A stretch of 64,000 bases of DNA from Spirosoma sp. SC4-14. GTDB taxonomy: Bacteria > Bacteroidota > Bacteroidia > Cytophagales > Spirosomataceae. The stretch covers positions 3,713,001 through 3,777,000 of the forward strand of contig NZ_CP147518.1 of assembly GCF_037201965.1 (NCBI RefSeq), read 5' to 3'. The notes under the pieces are model-generated. The model saw only the letters and a list, made by a program, of their open reading frames with translations, did no database searches and was not told the origin of the DNA. How positions within the stretch are numbered: position 1 is the first letter of the stretch; the number at the start of each line of letters is the position of its first letter. A program made the position numbers and the translations under genes. Positions 51,644 through 60,752 of the stretch are shown here, one piece after another.

Positions 51644-52063
51644 TTAAACTGGCTGCTCGAAAAAAGGTTTGATCGCGTCCAGCAAATCATGTGGTGCGGG
51701 CCCCGGTCGGCCCGTTGCCGATTTTAGAAAAATCAGGGTTGTTTCGCCGGTGTTGAGTAATATACCCGCCTGATTGAAAATCTCGTACTGAAACAGAATT
51801 CGGGTATTGGGTAGTTGAGGAATCGTTACCCGGACGGTGAGCAGGTCGTCATATTTGGCGGGTCTGATGAAGCGGGAATTCATAGCATAAACGGGCATAC
51901 TGACCCCACTTTCTTCGAGGGTTTTATACTCCATACCCAGATAACGGAGTGCTTCAACCCGGCCGATTTCATAAAAACGGGCATAATTTCCGTAATAAAC
52001 AATGCCCATCTGATCGGTATCGTAATACCGAACGCGGATACCGGTAACGTCATAAGTAAACAT
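51644..52063 (-). CDS. Acyl-CoA thioesterase of the 4HBT/YbgC family
   Basis: 139 residues from ATG at 52063; an upstream ATG at 52099 adds 12 unconserved residues. The hot-dog fold motif VRYYDTDQMGIVYYGNYARFYE carries the catalytic Asp of 4-hydroxybenzoyl-CoA thioesterase-type enzymes. Likely hydrolyses short or branched acyl-CoA in the cytosol, as YbgC. It lies 80 nt downstream of mltG. Confidence 0.9.
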   Translation of the reverse strand: MFTYDVTGIRVRYYDTDQMGIVYYGNYARFYEIGRVEALRYLGMEYKTLEESGVSMPVYAMNSRFIRPAKYDDLLTVRVTIPQLPNTRILFQYEIFNQAGILLNTGETTLIFLKSATGRPGPAPHDLLDAIKPFFEQPV

Positions 52064-52143
52064 AGGGAGCGTAAAGGATCGTGTGTTGCGGGAAAGCAAT
52101 GAGCATCGTTTTCAGGGCCTTCCCGCAATGAACTGATCGACTG

Positions 52144-53181
52144 TTATTTCATGATTTTCATCCGGGTAAGTGCCTGTTGATACAGGCGGGCATTGGCCAG
52201 ATGTTCCGATAGTGTTTTTGAGAACGTATGGTAGCCGTTGAAGTTGGCATTTACTACAAAATACAGGTAATCGTGGTGCTCGGCATTCAGAACGGCGTCG
52301 ATTGTGGCAGGAGCGGGGAGGTTAATAGGGCCGGGAGGCAGGCCCGCATAACGATACGTGTTATAGGGCGAATCAACGGTCAGTTGTTTGTTCAGGAGTC
52401 GACGGATGCCGAAATCGCGCAGGGCGAAAATGACAGTTGGATCCGCTTCGAGTTTTATACCCTTTTTGAGCCGGTTCAGATAAACGCCCGCCACGCGTGG
52501 TTGTTCGTCGCGTTTGTTGGTTTCGGCAGCTACAATAGAGGCTAGTACCTGAACCTGCGTCTGACTCAGGCCCAGGGCCTGAGCCTTGGCCTGACGCTCG
52601 GGGGTCCAGAATTTTTTATATTCGTTGCCCATCCGCTCCAGAAACGCTTCCGGTTTAATTGTCCAGAAAAACTCGTAGGTATTGGGCAGAAACATACATA
52701 CGATAGTGGTTGTATCGAAACCGAATTTTTCGCAGGTTGCCGGATCGTTCAGTAAGTTACCGAGAGCAGCGGGACCAAACTCAAATTTACTGCCCAGCCG
52801 CTGGATGAGGTCGCTTTTGAGCCGAACCGTATTGAACGTAACGGGCATAGCATCCTGGCTACCGCTACGCAGTTTAACGAGTGCTTCGCGGTTGCCCATG
52901 CGTGGCCTGATCTCATAACGACCTTCTTTCACGCGTTCCGGGTATTTCATCAGTTTTGCCAGAAACCGGAACGATAGCTCATCATTAATGACATCGTGCT
53001 TTTGGAGCGTATCCATAACCGATTCGAACGTTGCACCTTTTGGAATAAGCAGAGCAAACGTTTTGTCGTTATCTCTAACTTGAAGATTAGGGCTTTTGAA
53101 TACCTGCCAGAAATAAAACGTAAATGTGGTGAGCAGGATAGAAAAGGTCAGGAACAGACCAATTTTTAGATTACGAGACAT
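52144..53181 (-). CDS. mltG: Endolytic murein transglycosylase
   Basis: 345 residues with one N-terminal membrane helix (about 7-27), a LysM-like subdomain (FALLIPKGATFESVMDTLQK) and the YceG/MltG catalytic domain. The key region VLASIVAAETNKRDEQPRVAGVYLNRL (Glu about 216) and ADPTVIFAL are conserved. MltG cleaves nascent peptidoglycan strands to set glycan length. Confidence 0.93.
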   Translation of the reverse strand: MSRNLKIGLFLTFSILLTTFTFYFWQVFKSPNLQVRDNDKTFALLIPKGATFESVMDTLQKHDVINDELSFRFLAKLMKYPERVKEGRYEIRPRMGNREALVKLRSGSQDAMPVTFNTVRLKSDLIQRLGSKFEFGPAALGNLLNDPATCEKFGFDTTTIVCMFLPNTYEFFWTIKPEAFLERMGNEYKKFWTPERQAKAQALGLSQTQVQVLASIVAAETNKRDEQPRVAGVYLNRLKKGIKLEADPTVIFALRDFGIRRLLNKQLTVDSPYNTYRYAGLPPGPINLPAPATIDAVLNAEHHDYLYFVVNANFNGYHTFSKTLSEHLANARLYQQALTRMKIMK

Positions 53182-53184
53182 GAC

Positions 53185-53307
53185 AGAAAATGAATAATGG
53201 ATAATGAATAACGGATAATGAACGGCAATTGGCCAAAAAAGCCGGGTCTATTTTTGGCATTACAATTGTTTAGGGTTCATTACGCATTGTTCATTATTCA
53301 TTTTTTT
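53185..53307. repeat. Long imperfect inverted repeat made of 7-nt units
   Basis: The left arm (from about 53185) reads as 7-nt units such as AATAATG, GATAATG, AATAACG, GATAATG. The right arm to 53307 has the complementary series TTCATTA, CGCATTG, TTCATTA, TTCATTT. A nested CCAAAAA/TTTTTGG hairpin lies in the loop. It separates the divergent mltG and the lipoprotein gene. Confidence 0.65.
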
Positions 53308-53364
53308 AAGAATGCATTGTTATGCAAAGTTAGCCAAAACAAAACCAATCATTCCCTACCCAAA

Positions 53365-53862
53365 ATGAAGATCTCACTTTCTCTTTTGCTAATTTTTGTG
53401 TGGGCAGCCTCCTGCCGAACGCGGGTTGATAGTCCCCGAGCCATGAATCCGGCAGCCGCCATGCGCCAGAAAGCCATCGATGAAATTCGCGAAGCCGACC
53501 AGAATTTTAGTATTATGGCCGAAAAACAGGGCTTGGCCAAGGCCTTTACGACCTATGCGGCCGATGAGGCCATTAAAATGAATGATGGAACTGCCCCAAC
53601 AGTGGGTTTCGATGCCATTCGGGCGCAGATGAGCCAACTGCCCAGCGATGGGTCGGTGCTGTCGTGGCAGGTACTAAAAGCCGATGCTGCTCAGTCGGGT
53701 GAATTAGGCTACACCTTTGGTCAATGGATGCTGACATCTAAAGACGAGGCTGGTAAGCGCAAAGCACAGTATGGCGTTTATGTAACCGTATGGAAGCGAC
53801 AGCGCAATGGGCAGTGGCGGTTTGTTATCGATGGTGGTAATACCACTCCTGAACCTAAATAA
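53365..53862 (+). CDS. Lipoprotein with SnoaL/DUF4440-like domain
   Basis: 165 residues from ATG at 53365, which gives a lipoprotein signal (MKISLSLLLIFVWAASC); an upstream start at 53218 would translate the repeat element. The body (IREADQNFSIMAEKQGLAKAF, DEAIKMNDG, GYTFGQWMLTS, RNGQWRFVIDGG) is the NTF2-like DUF4440 pattern found in ketosteroid-isomerase-like proteins. Exported and lipid-anchored; function unknown. Confidence 0.8.
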   Translation: MKISLSLLLIFVWAASCRTRVDSPRAMNPAAAMRQKAIDEIREADQNFSIMAEKQGLAKAFTTYAADEAIKMNDGTAPTVGFDAIRAQMSQLPSDGSVLSWQVLKADAAQSGELGYTFGQWMLTSKDEAGKRKAQYGVYVTVWKRQRNGQWRFVIDGGNTTPEPK

Positions 53863-53907
53863 CGGAGCCGGATTTGGGTTTTTAGCCTACAGTTCATCGG
53901 AACCCGC

Positions 53908-53915
53908 TACCTTTG
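53908..53915 (+). promoter_or_regulatory. -7 element of the MFS transporter gene
   Basis: TACCTTTG is a perfect TAnnTTTG match placed 25 bp before the TTG start, supporting that start. A -33 partner is not clear. Confidence 0.5.
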
Positions 53916-53940
53916 CAGATACAAACGTCGCTTTACGAAC

Positions 53941-55197
53941 TTGCCATTTTCCCGTCAATCGTCAACATCGCTCTATACGCTCTCCTTTTGGTTGCTTTGT
54001 TTCAGCAACTTCCTGTTTTCGGCTAGTTTTTCGATGATGATTCCCGAACTCCCCGACTATCTGACGAAGCTGGGCGGACGGGAATATGTTGGGTTAATTA
54101 TTGCCTTATTCACCTTTACGGCTGGTGTTTCGCGGCCGTTCAGCGGTAAAATCACCGATACTGTCGGGCGGGTACCGGTGATGGCTTTTGGCTCTATAGT
54201 GTGCTTTCTCTGCGGTTTTTTGTATCCATACCTGATTACGGTATGGGGCTTTCTGACCCTTCGATTGATCCATGGTTTTTCGACCGGAACCAAGCCAACG
54301 GCTACTGCCGCCTATGTTGCCGATGTGGTTCCGGCTAACCGACGGGGCGAAGCGATGGGGATGCTGGGCCTGTTTACGGCAATGGGAATGTCGCTGGGGC
54401 CAGCCATTGGCAGTTGGCTGGCCGACGATTATTCGATGAACGTTATGTTCTGGACCTCCTCGGCTTTTGCACTATTGTCGATTGGTATTCTGCTTCAGAT
54501 GCCCGAAACACTGCTCAAACGGCAACCATTCCGATTCGGTTTGCTGAAACTGAAAAAAGACGAGGTCTTCGACAAACAGGCCTTGCCACCGTTTCTGGTT
54601 TTATTACTTCAGTCGTTTTCGTCCGGTGTAATTCTGACCGTAATTTCGTCGGTAAGTGCGTCGCTCGGTATCACAAACAAAGGGTTGTTTTTTACCGTCT
54701 ATACGATTGCTTCACTGGCCGTTCGGTTGATGTTCAGTAAAACGTCGGACCGATACGGGCGCGTGCCGGTGTTGTTTGTGTCGACCATTGTGCTGGCGTT
54801 TTCGATGAGCTTGCTTTATCTGACGAACCCTGGCAATACTGATGCAAAAATCTGGTTCTGGACGGCGGCCGTTTTTTATGGCATGTCGTGGGGCATGAAC
54901 TCGCCGACCATCCAGGCCTGGACGGCCGACCTGAGCGATGAGCATACGCGGGGACGTGCCATGGCTACCATGTATATTGCCCTGGAAGCCGGAATAGGAC
55001 TGGGGGCTGTGGCGTCGGGCTGGCTGCTGAACCACATGATTGGCGAAGCAGGTATCGATGCCTCATTTGCGGTGTCGGGCGGACTGGCACTGGTGGCCGT
55101 CCTGTATCTGGGCTGGTATTGGCGGCTGGGCGTAAAGCCGGGGCCACATCATATCGACGAAGCCGACGAAGTAGCTTTACTGGATGGAGAACCATGA
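53941..55197 (+). CDS. MFS drug/metabolite transporter
   Basis: 418 residues, about twelve helices. The start is TTG at 53941: no in-frame ATG precedes the first helix (LYTLSFWLLCFSNFLFSAS), and a perfect TACCTTTG box (53908-53915) lies just upstream. The motif GKITDTVGRVPVM between helices 2 and 3 and SDRYGRVPVLF between 8 and 9 are the MFS signature. Substrate unknown. Its stop overlaps the next start (ATGA). Confidence 0.87.
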   Translation: MPFSRQSSTSLYTLSFWLLCFSNFLFSASFSMMIPELPDYLTKLGGREYVGLIIALFTFTAGVSRPFSGKITDTVGRVPVMAFGSIVCFLCGFLYPYLITVWGFLTLRLIHGFSTGTKPTATAAYVADVVPANRRGEAMGMLGLFTAMGMSLGPAIGSWLADDYSMNVMFWTSSAFALLSIGILLQMPETLLKRQPFRFGLLKLKKDEVFDKQALPPFLVLLLQSFSSGVILTVISSVSASLGITNKGLFFTVYTIASLAVRLMFSKTSDRYGRVPVLFVSTIVLAFSMSLLYLTNPGNTDAKIWFWTAAVFYGMSWGMNSPTIQAWTADLSDEHTRGRAMATMYIALEAGIGLGAVASGWLLNHMIGEAGIDASFAVSGGLALVAVLYLGWYWRLGVKPGPHHIDEADEVALLDGEP

Positions 55198-55601
55198 CCG
55201 ATATACTCGAACCCCGGATTCGGCCGTTGGTCGATGCGCTGAATGCGACGGGAATTGTTCAGACCTTTTCGAGCTGCGAAGGGCATTTTCGCCCCGACGA
55301 GCAAACCCTGGTCGACCGTAACCACGCCGAAGTCCGGTTTGTGCCCACGGCGGGCGTGAGTATCGTTGCCGTAGAAACCCTGCTGGCCTTTGTGCTTACC
55401 CGGTTTAAAAACCAGCATGGCATTTTGCCGGTAACAGTTCGTGGCTATCGGCTTTACACACCCATCGACGACGATGCGGTCGAAGAAACGTTTGTGCTGG
55501 AACTTCGGCCGTTCAACCGGTTCGATTCGCCCCATCAGAAACGGAGCGATATAGACAGAGCTATTGAGCGGATTATTAAACTGATAAGAAGTATAGACTA
55601 G
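55194..55601 (+). CDS. Hypothetical protein with SCEGH motif
   Basis: 135 residues from ATG at 55194, overlapping the MFS stop codon by 4 nt, so translationally coupled. The motif FSSCEGHF near residue 25 and DRNHAEVRFVP are the most distinctive parts. The SSCxG motif is reminiscent of TYW3-like tRNA-modifying proteins (SSCSGR) but the overall match is weak. No signal peptide. Function unknown. Confidence 0.6.
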   Translation: MTDILEPRIRPLVDALNATGIVQTFSSCEGHFRPDEQTLVDRNHAEVRFVPTAGVSIVAVETLLAFVLTRFKNQHGILPVTVRGYRLYTPIDDDAVEETFVLELRPFNRFDSPHQKRSDIDRAIERIIKLIRSID

Positions 55602-55749
55602 AATATAGACCGTACTTGATTCTGCTAACAGGGAACTTCGTCCAAGTCTTTTCCGGGATGGCTATTGGTTCACCGATTACAGATGTATCCAAATTGTGGT
55701 GGAGAAATATAAATAGCGTTGGTGTGAGTTAAGTTAAAACTCTGAATTG

Positions 55750-57054
55750 TTATTGCCGTTGGTAAACCGCTCTCCTCAGTTGATAAAATACTCGTTCTAT
55801 AAGCCGCAAATCTTCTGTGATAATCTCGCCAGTGGCTTCCATACCTGTCTTATAAACGAGATGTTTAGCATACGTAGTTTGCAATCCATTTGGTAATTCG
55901 ACCGTTGCGGCAAAATAAGAATTGTCCTGTGACGGAATCTGTGAAACGGTATGTATGATGCCTTCTACCGCACCATATTCTTCAAATGGGTATCCCTGAA
56001 ATTTAATAAGTACTTTCTGCCCTGTTTTAACCCGGCCAAAGTTAGCTTGCGGAATTCTCAGTTCACCAAAGTAGTTATTCATTTTTGCTGGTCCTACATA
56101 CATAATCTCAGTGCCAGACTTTATAGGTTGGTTTTCCTGTAAAACCATCGAAAAATGGATATTTCCGGATACTGGAGATTCCAGCAAATAGCGCTTCTTC
56201 CAATCTGTCAGCGCGCTGATTAATGTATTAACCGCCTGTCTGAATTGATTTTTTTGTTCTGTCGTTTGCCGATCTAGTTCTGTAAGTTCTCTACGTTTCT
56301 GGGTTTGGGCGGTTGAGTTAGACGTAATGGCAACCTCTGTCTGTTTTATAGGTAAGCGCTTGGAAATATATTTGCTTTCCTCCCGCTGATAATCCAAAGG
56401 TGATATGTCTCTTCCCTGATACAGTTTTTTATGAATAGCTAACTCTTTTTGCGCCAGTTTTTCATCCTCAATATAAACGGCATACTGTTGCGAAAGCTGC
56501 TGCTGCGTTTTTATCAGATCGGCTAGTTCCTGGTGTAAGAATGCTTTACGTTTGGCATAGTATCTATTCGAGAAAAGCGCAAGCGTTTGGATATACGACT
56601 CCATAAAACTTTCGTAAGCAGGCTGTAATTCGCCTAATTCCTGAAACTGATGGGCAGGAAACGTATTCAGTCGCTCAAATCGATCTATGTTAATGATCTG
56701 GCGCAATGTTTGTAATTGTTTCAGTAATTGTAAGATCTGACCATGATTGGCCGTAGATTCCAGATAAGCTATTGTTTGACCGGCCACTACGTGTTGCTCA
56801 TCATGAACAAAAAGCCTTGTTATTCGACCGTCGAATTTAACGATTACAGGCTTAGGGGCATTCTGAGCAGTCAGCCGGAAGGAGGCAATGACAATGGTCG
56901 GATAATGAATCAGCCAGCTTATGAAAAAGCCAGCCATAACAGCCAGAAAGATAACGGTAATGCCCCAGCGGATAAGCCAGTTAGGAATCTGGTCGATGAA
57001 ATCTCTGACGGCTTCACTTTGGCTATCCTGTTCCTCTATATCTATCGATTCCAT
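55750..57054 (-). CDS. HlyD-family membrane fusion protein of a peptide exporter
   Basis: 434 residues: short cytosolic N-terminus, one membrane helix (about 29-49), biotinyl/lipoyl-like half motif (VKFDGRITRLFVHDEQHVVAGQTIAYLES, about 71-100), a long coiled-coil hairpin (about 160-270) and a beta-barrel domain (FGRVKTGQKVLIKFQGYPFEEYG). It is the last gene of the putative peptide operon; its ATG overlaps the stop of the ABC exporter gene by one base (TAATG). It likely links the exporter to an outer-membrane channel located elsewhere. Confidence 0.92.
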   Translation of the reverse strand: MESIDIEEQDSQSEAVRDFIDQIPNWLIRWGITVIFLAVMAGFFISWLIHYPTIVIASFRLTAQNAPKPVIVKFDGRITRLFVHDEQHVVAGQTIAYLESTANHGQILQLLKQLQTLRQIINIDRFERLNTFPAHQFQELGELQPAYESFMESYIQTLALFSNRYYAKRKAFLHQELADLIKTQQQLSQQYAVYIEDEKLAQKELAIHKKLYQGRDISPLDYQREESKYISKRLPIKQTEVAITSNSTAQTQKRRELTELDRQTTEQKNQFRQAVNTLISALTDWKKRYLLESPVSGNIHFSMVLQENQPIKSGTEIMYVGPAKMNNYFGELRIPQANFGRVKTGQKVLIKFQGYPFEEYGAVEGIIHTVSQIPSQDNSYFAATVELPNGLQTTYAKHLVYKTGMEATGEIITEDLRLIERVFYQLRRAVYQRQ

Positions 57055-59267
57055 TAATTGCCCAGTTCCAGTTGATTTTTTACAAGAGAATGATAGTATT
57101 TTTTCTGGCTTATTAGATCAAGATGAGTGCCGTGCTCAACAATTTGCCCTTTGTCAAGCACGATAATCTGGTCGGCGTTTTTTACAGTGCTCAACCGGTG
57201 TGCGACAATAACGACCGTTCTGTTTTTAAAAAATGTTTCCAGATTATTCATAATGATTGCTTCGTTTGTCGCATCAAGCGCACTGGTTGCTTCATCGAAA
57301 AATAGAAATTCCGGGTTTTTATACACAGCGCGTGCTATCAGAATACGTTGTTTCTGGCCTCCACTAATACCGATTCCGCTAGAGCCGATACGTGTATTAT
57401 AACCATTGGGCAATCCTTCAATAAAGGATTCAATATTGGCTGTTGAAACAGCACTACGAAGTTTTTTACGGTTAATCAGACCATTTGAATCGGATTCACT
57501 TACGTTTCGGGCAATCGAATCCGAAAAGATATACCCTTCCTGCATAACTGTTCCGCACTGACTACGCCAGAAATCGTAACTGATGTGTTTAAGATTACTA
57601 TTACCAACATGGATCTGTCCGAGAGTGGGTTCGTAAAATTTGAGCAGGAGCTTTAGCAACGTTGTTTTTCCGCTGCCACTTGCCCCAACAATAGCTGTAA
57701 CTTTTCCTTCCGGAATTGTAAAGCTGATATTTTTCAGGACGTTTTCAGAAGAACTACTGCCATACCGGAAACTGACATTGTCAAAACGGATGCTTTTTTC
57801 GATGGGCAATTCGTAAATCATACCCGCGTCAGTCGGTTCTTCATCTGGCTTATCATGAATTTCGGTGAGTCGATTCAGGCTGAGTTTGGCATCCTGATAG
57901 GTTCTGATGAAGGTGATAAAATTGTTGATCGGTACGTTCATCTGGCCAACGATATACTGAACCGATAGCATGGAACCAAGTGAAATTTGGCCGTCAATCA
58001 CCGATTTGGCCGCCACGAAGCTGATCAGAATATTTTTGACTTCATTCAGAAATCGTCCCCCTTCATTTTGCGTTTGTGAAAGAGCCATACTGCGGATATT
58101 GAGCCTGAACAAACGGGCTTGTATGGCTTCCCACTCCCAGCGTCGGCGTTTTTCTGATCCGTTGAGTTTGATCTCCTGCATGCCATTGATCAGTTGAATT
58201 GCACTGCTCTGATTGCCTGCCGCCTGATCGAAGTAACGGTAGTCGAGTTCGGCACGTTGCTTCAAAAAGAGCAAAACCCAAAGCATATAGACAGTTGAGC
58301 CGATTAGAAAAATAAAAAACAATTGGGCGTTGAAATAAAATAGAATGGCACCAAAAATGAGGAACGTAATGCCCGAAAAAAGTACGTCTAACGTATTGGC
58401 CGATAGAAATGCCTGCAAACGATTGTGATCCTGAATACGTTGCAGAATATCGCCGGTACCTTTCGCATCGAAAAAGGCGATGGGAAGCCGCATCAGTTTC
58501 ATCATGAAATCGGATAACATACGCAGGTTAACGCGGCTTGTTACGTGTAGCAAAATCCAGCTTCGTAGTACGTTTACACCTGTTTGCGAGACGAATAAAA
58601 CTAGTTGAGCAATCAGGATCAGGTAAATGAAATTTAGGTTTCGGGTATTTATGCCCGTATCGACAATTTGCTGGGTTAAAAACGGTAAGGCTAGCTGGAG
58701 TAGACTGATAGTCAGTAGGCTCAGAAACAACTGTAATCCATAACGATTGTAAGGTCGGAAATAACGAGATAGAAAACCACTGAATGTTTTCTTTTTAATA
58801 TCCGGGGTTTCCAGTTCATAAAATTTCGGAGTGGGCTCAAAAACTAATAATACACCTTCCGACTCCTGCGTTGCTACTTTTTCAGGAATCCAGCCTTTGA
58901 GAAATTCCTGTCGGGTATACGTAATCAGCCCATGGCCCGGATCGGCAACAAGTACTTTGCTCGGATTGGCTTCGTATACAACCACAAAATGCCGTTGACG
59001 CCAGTGAGCTATACATGGTAATGGGATCTGTTCGGCCAGCGTATCATAGGGTGCATTCAGGGCCAGAGTACCAAAGCCAATACGTTCGGCTGCATCGGCA
59101 AGTCCGCCCAATGTCGTACCGTCTCGGGCCAGACTGGCGATCTCGCGCAGGTAAGCCGCGTCCAGTGTTTTGCCGTAAAACTTGCTGATCATGCGCAGGC
59201 AGGTAGGACCACAGTCCATTAAATCGTACTGCCGATAGAACGGATATTTTTTTGCCACGATACCCAA
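57054..59267 (-). CDS. Peptidase C39-containing ABC exporter (double-glycine leader processing)
   Basis: 737 residues. C39 peptidase domain (1-130): QYDLMDCGPTCL with catalytic Cys19, HFVVVY (His93) and ADPGHG (Asp109). Six-helix membrane domain (about 165-440) follows, then an ATPase with IVGASGSGKTTLL (Walker A), SGGQKQRILIARA (signature) and FLFFDEATSALD (Walker B). It should cut a precursor after Gly-Gly and export the released peptide. The obvious substrate is the 53-residue peptide encoded at 62705-62866. Adjacent genes abut or overlap, indicating one operon. Confidence 0.94.
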   Translation of the reverse strand: MGIVAKKYPFYRQYDLMDCGPTCLRMISKFYGKTLDAAYLREIASLARDGTTLGGLADAAERIGFGTLALNAPYDTLAEQIPLPCIAHWRQRHFVVVYEANPSKVLVADPGHGLITYTRQEFLKGWIPEKVATQESEGVLLVFEPTPKFYELETPDIKKKTFSGFLSRYFRPYNRYGLQLFLSLLTISLLQLALPFLTQQIVDTGINTRNLNFIYLILIAQLVLFVSQTGVNVLRSWILLHVTSRVNLRMLSDFMMKLMRLPIAFFDAKGTGDILQRIQDHNRLQAFLSANTLDVLFSGITFLIFGAILFYFNAQLFFIFLIGSTVYMLWVLLFLKQRAELDYRYFDQAAGNQSSAIQLINGMQEIKLNGSEKRRRWEWEAIQARLFRLNIRSMALSQTQNEGGRFLNEVKNILISFVAAKSVIDGQISLGSMLSVQYIVGQMNVPINNFITFIRTYQDAKLSLNRLTEIHDKPDEEPTDAGMIYELPIEKSIRFDNVSFRYGSSSSENVLKNISFTIPEGKVTAIVGASGSGKTTLLKLLLKFYEPTLGQIHVGNSNLKHISYDFWRSQCGTVMQEGYIFSDSIARNVSESDSNGLINRKKLRSAVSTANIESFIEGLPNGYNTRIGSSGIGISGGQKQRILIARAVYKNPEFLFFDEATSALDATNEAIIMNNLETFFKNRTVVIVAHRLSTVKNADQIIVLDKGQIVEHGTHLDLISQKKYYHSLVKNQLELGN

Positions 59268-60752
59268 TTAGTTCGTTCCCACTGATTTTCGCAGATCTTC
59301 AACCGATCCATAGGCTGCCTGACCGTTCAGTGGCCATGAGGTATAGATTTTATCGATGGCCAGGCTCTGGTTTGTAATAAGCTTATAAACAGCCTTTCCA
59401 CGGTCGCCCATGGGCATGACTCGGCCATCGGCGCGGAAGAACAATAAATCGCCTGACCAGAGGAGCTTTTGCTGCGGAAAATAGAAGACCAGATGTTCGG
59501 CCGTATGGCTGGTACCTTTACCAATTTCGTAGGCAACTACTTCCGTCTGAGCATCTGTATATATTTTCTTACCATCCGTAGGGACGAAATCGAATTTGTA
59601 GGTTGTTTCACTCGACAATTGTGTTTCGCTTAATGTATGAGTATTGCCCAGTAGCTTTCTAAAATACGTTTCATTGCCTGATGTGGTAATGAATGTTACA
59701 GGCAGAGCCGCGAACGCACGAATGCCACCTGCATGGTCGGGGTGATGGTGCGTAAGGAAAATCTGTTTGAGTGGCTTCTGTGGGTATCTTTGCTGGATTT
59801 CTTGTAAAATCTGTGTGTTCAACCCAATTCCTGATGGACTTTCGAACAAGGCTGTATGGTCGGCGAATTGTACAATCAGCACTTTATTGTTCTGTGAATT
59901 AATCTTAACCAGATCAATGTTTGGGGCAATCGTTTCAAATGACAACAAGTCTGCTTTTTTTACGATCTGCGGTAGAGCATTCCGAAACGCTATTGGCGTC
60001 CATTTGATTTTTAAATCGCTGGTATCTGGTTTAATATCGAAACGTATGTCTTTATACGTTACATCGCGCTCCGCTTTACCGAACTCATAATCAGTACGGC
60101 TTTTGGGCGTTTTCAAACCGTTCTTATCTTCATAGCCGTTGTATTCGCTGCTAAACGTTACGTCACCATAGCGGTCGCTATAACCCAGCGTTTCTGTTTT
60201 ATTGAGTAAGTGAGTCTTTTTATTGATATACAACGTAACAGCATCATTGGGTTTATAGCTGAATGATAGCAGGTAATGGCCTTCCTGTTGACCTAGGTAA
60301 CGTAATGACTGCCGATTTTCGCGGGCAAATTGCAGGAGTTTAACAGGTAGTAGGCGAGCAGCCTCATATCGAAAATCCTGGGCTATGCCCCGAACAGGTA
60401 TTCGATTGTAGTAGCTGATTGAATAGAGCGAGTCCGCTTTGCTTACAGCCGTACGGGTGTATGAACCGCCATTGTTTTGAATGGCTGAGTGCAGGTAAGC
60501 AATCTGTTCATCCTGAAAAAAAGCAACAGTTTCATCGACAGGTATTTCTTTCGTTTTTTCCGGGGTTTCGTAATGACCCAGATTATGTATGGTTCCGCTG
60601 CTGTTGAGCAGAATATGATCTGGAATCGTTTTACCGGTTGCCTGAATGGCTTTATCTAAAATGGCTAATGCTTTCTGGTAATTAGCTGTTGTCTGTGCCC
60701 GTACTTGAAACGTACTAACGGCTAAGGCTAACGTTAAATAAATTAATTTCAT
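59268..60752 (-). CDS. Secreted metallo-beta-lactamase-fold hydrolase in the peptide cluster
   Basis: 494 residues with a signal peptide (cleavage near VRAQ, residue 20). The first 260 residues are a beta-rich domain; the C-terminal MBL domain has LTHHHPDHAGG (metal ligands His335, His337, Asp339, His340), GTSHTAEHLVFYF and WSGDLLF. Its stop codon is immediately followed by the exporter start, and its start overlaps the upstream gene by 4 nt, so it belongs to the cluster. An extracytoplasmic hydrolase could mature, degrade or protect against the exported peptide; no direct evidence decides. Confidence 0.88.
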   Translation of the reverse strand: MKLIYLTLALAVSTFQVRAQTTANYQKALAILDKAIQATGKTIPDHILLNSSGTIHNLGHYETPEKTKEIPVDETVAFFQDEQIAYLHSAIQNNGGSYTRTAVSKADSLYSISYYNRIPVRGIAQDFRYEAARLLPVKLLQFARENRQSLRYLGQQEGHYLLSFSYKPNDAVTLYINKKTHLLNKTETLGYSDRYGDVTFSSEYNGYEDKNGLKTPKSRTDYEFGKAERDVTYKDIRFDIKPDTSDLKIKWTPIAFRNALPQIVKKADLLSFETIAPNIDLVKINSQNNKVLIVQFADHTALFESPSGIGLNTQILQEIQQRYPQKPLKQIFLTHHHPDHAGGIRAFAALPVTFITTSGNETYFRKLLGNTHTLSETQLSSETTYKFDFVPTDGKKIYTDAQTEVVAYEIGKGTSHTAEHLVFYFPQQKLLWSGDLLFFRADGRVMPMGDRGKAVYKLITNQSLAIDKIYTSWPLNGQAAYGSVEDLRKSVGTN

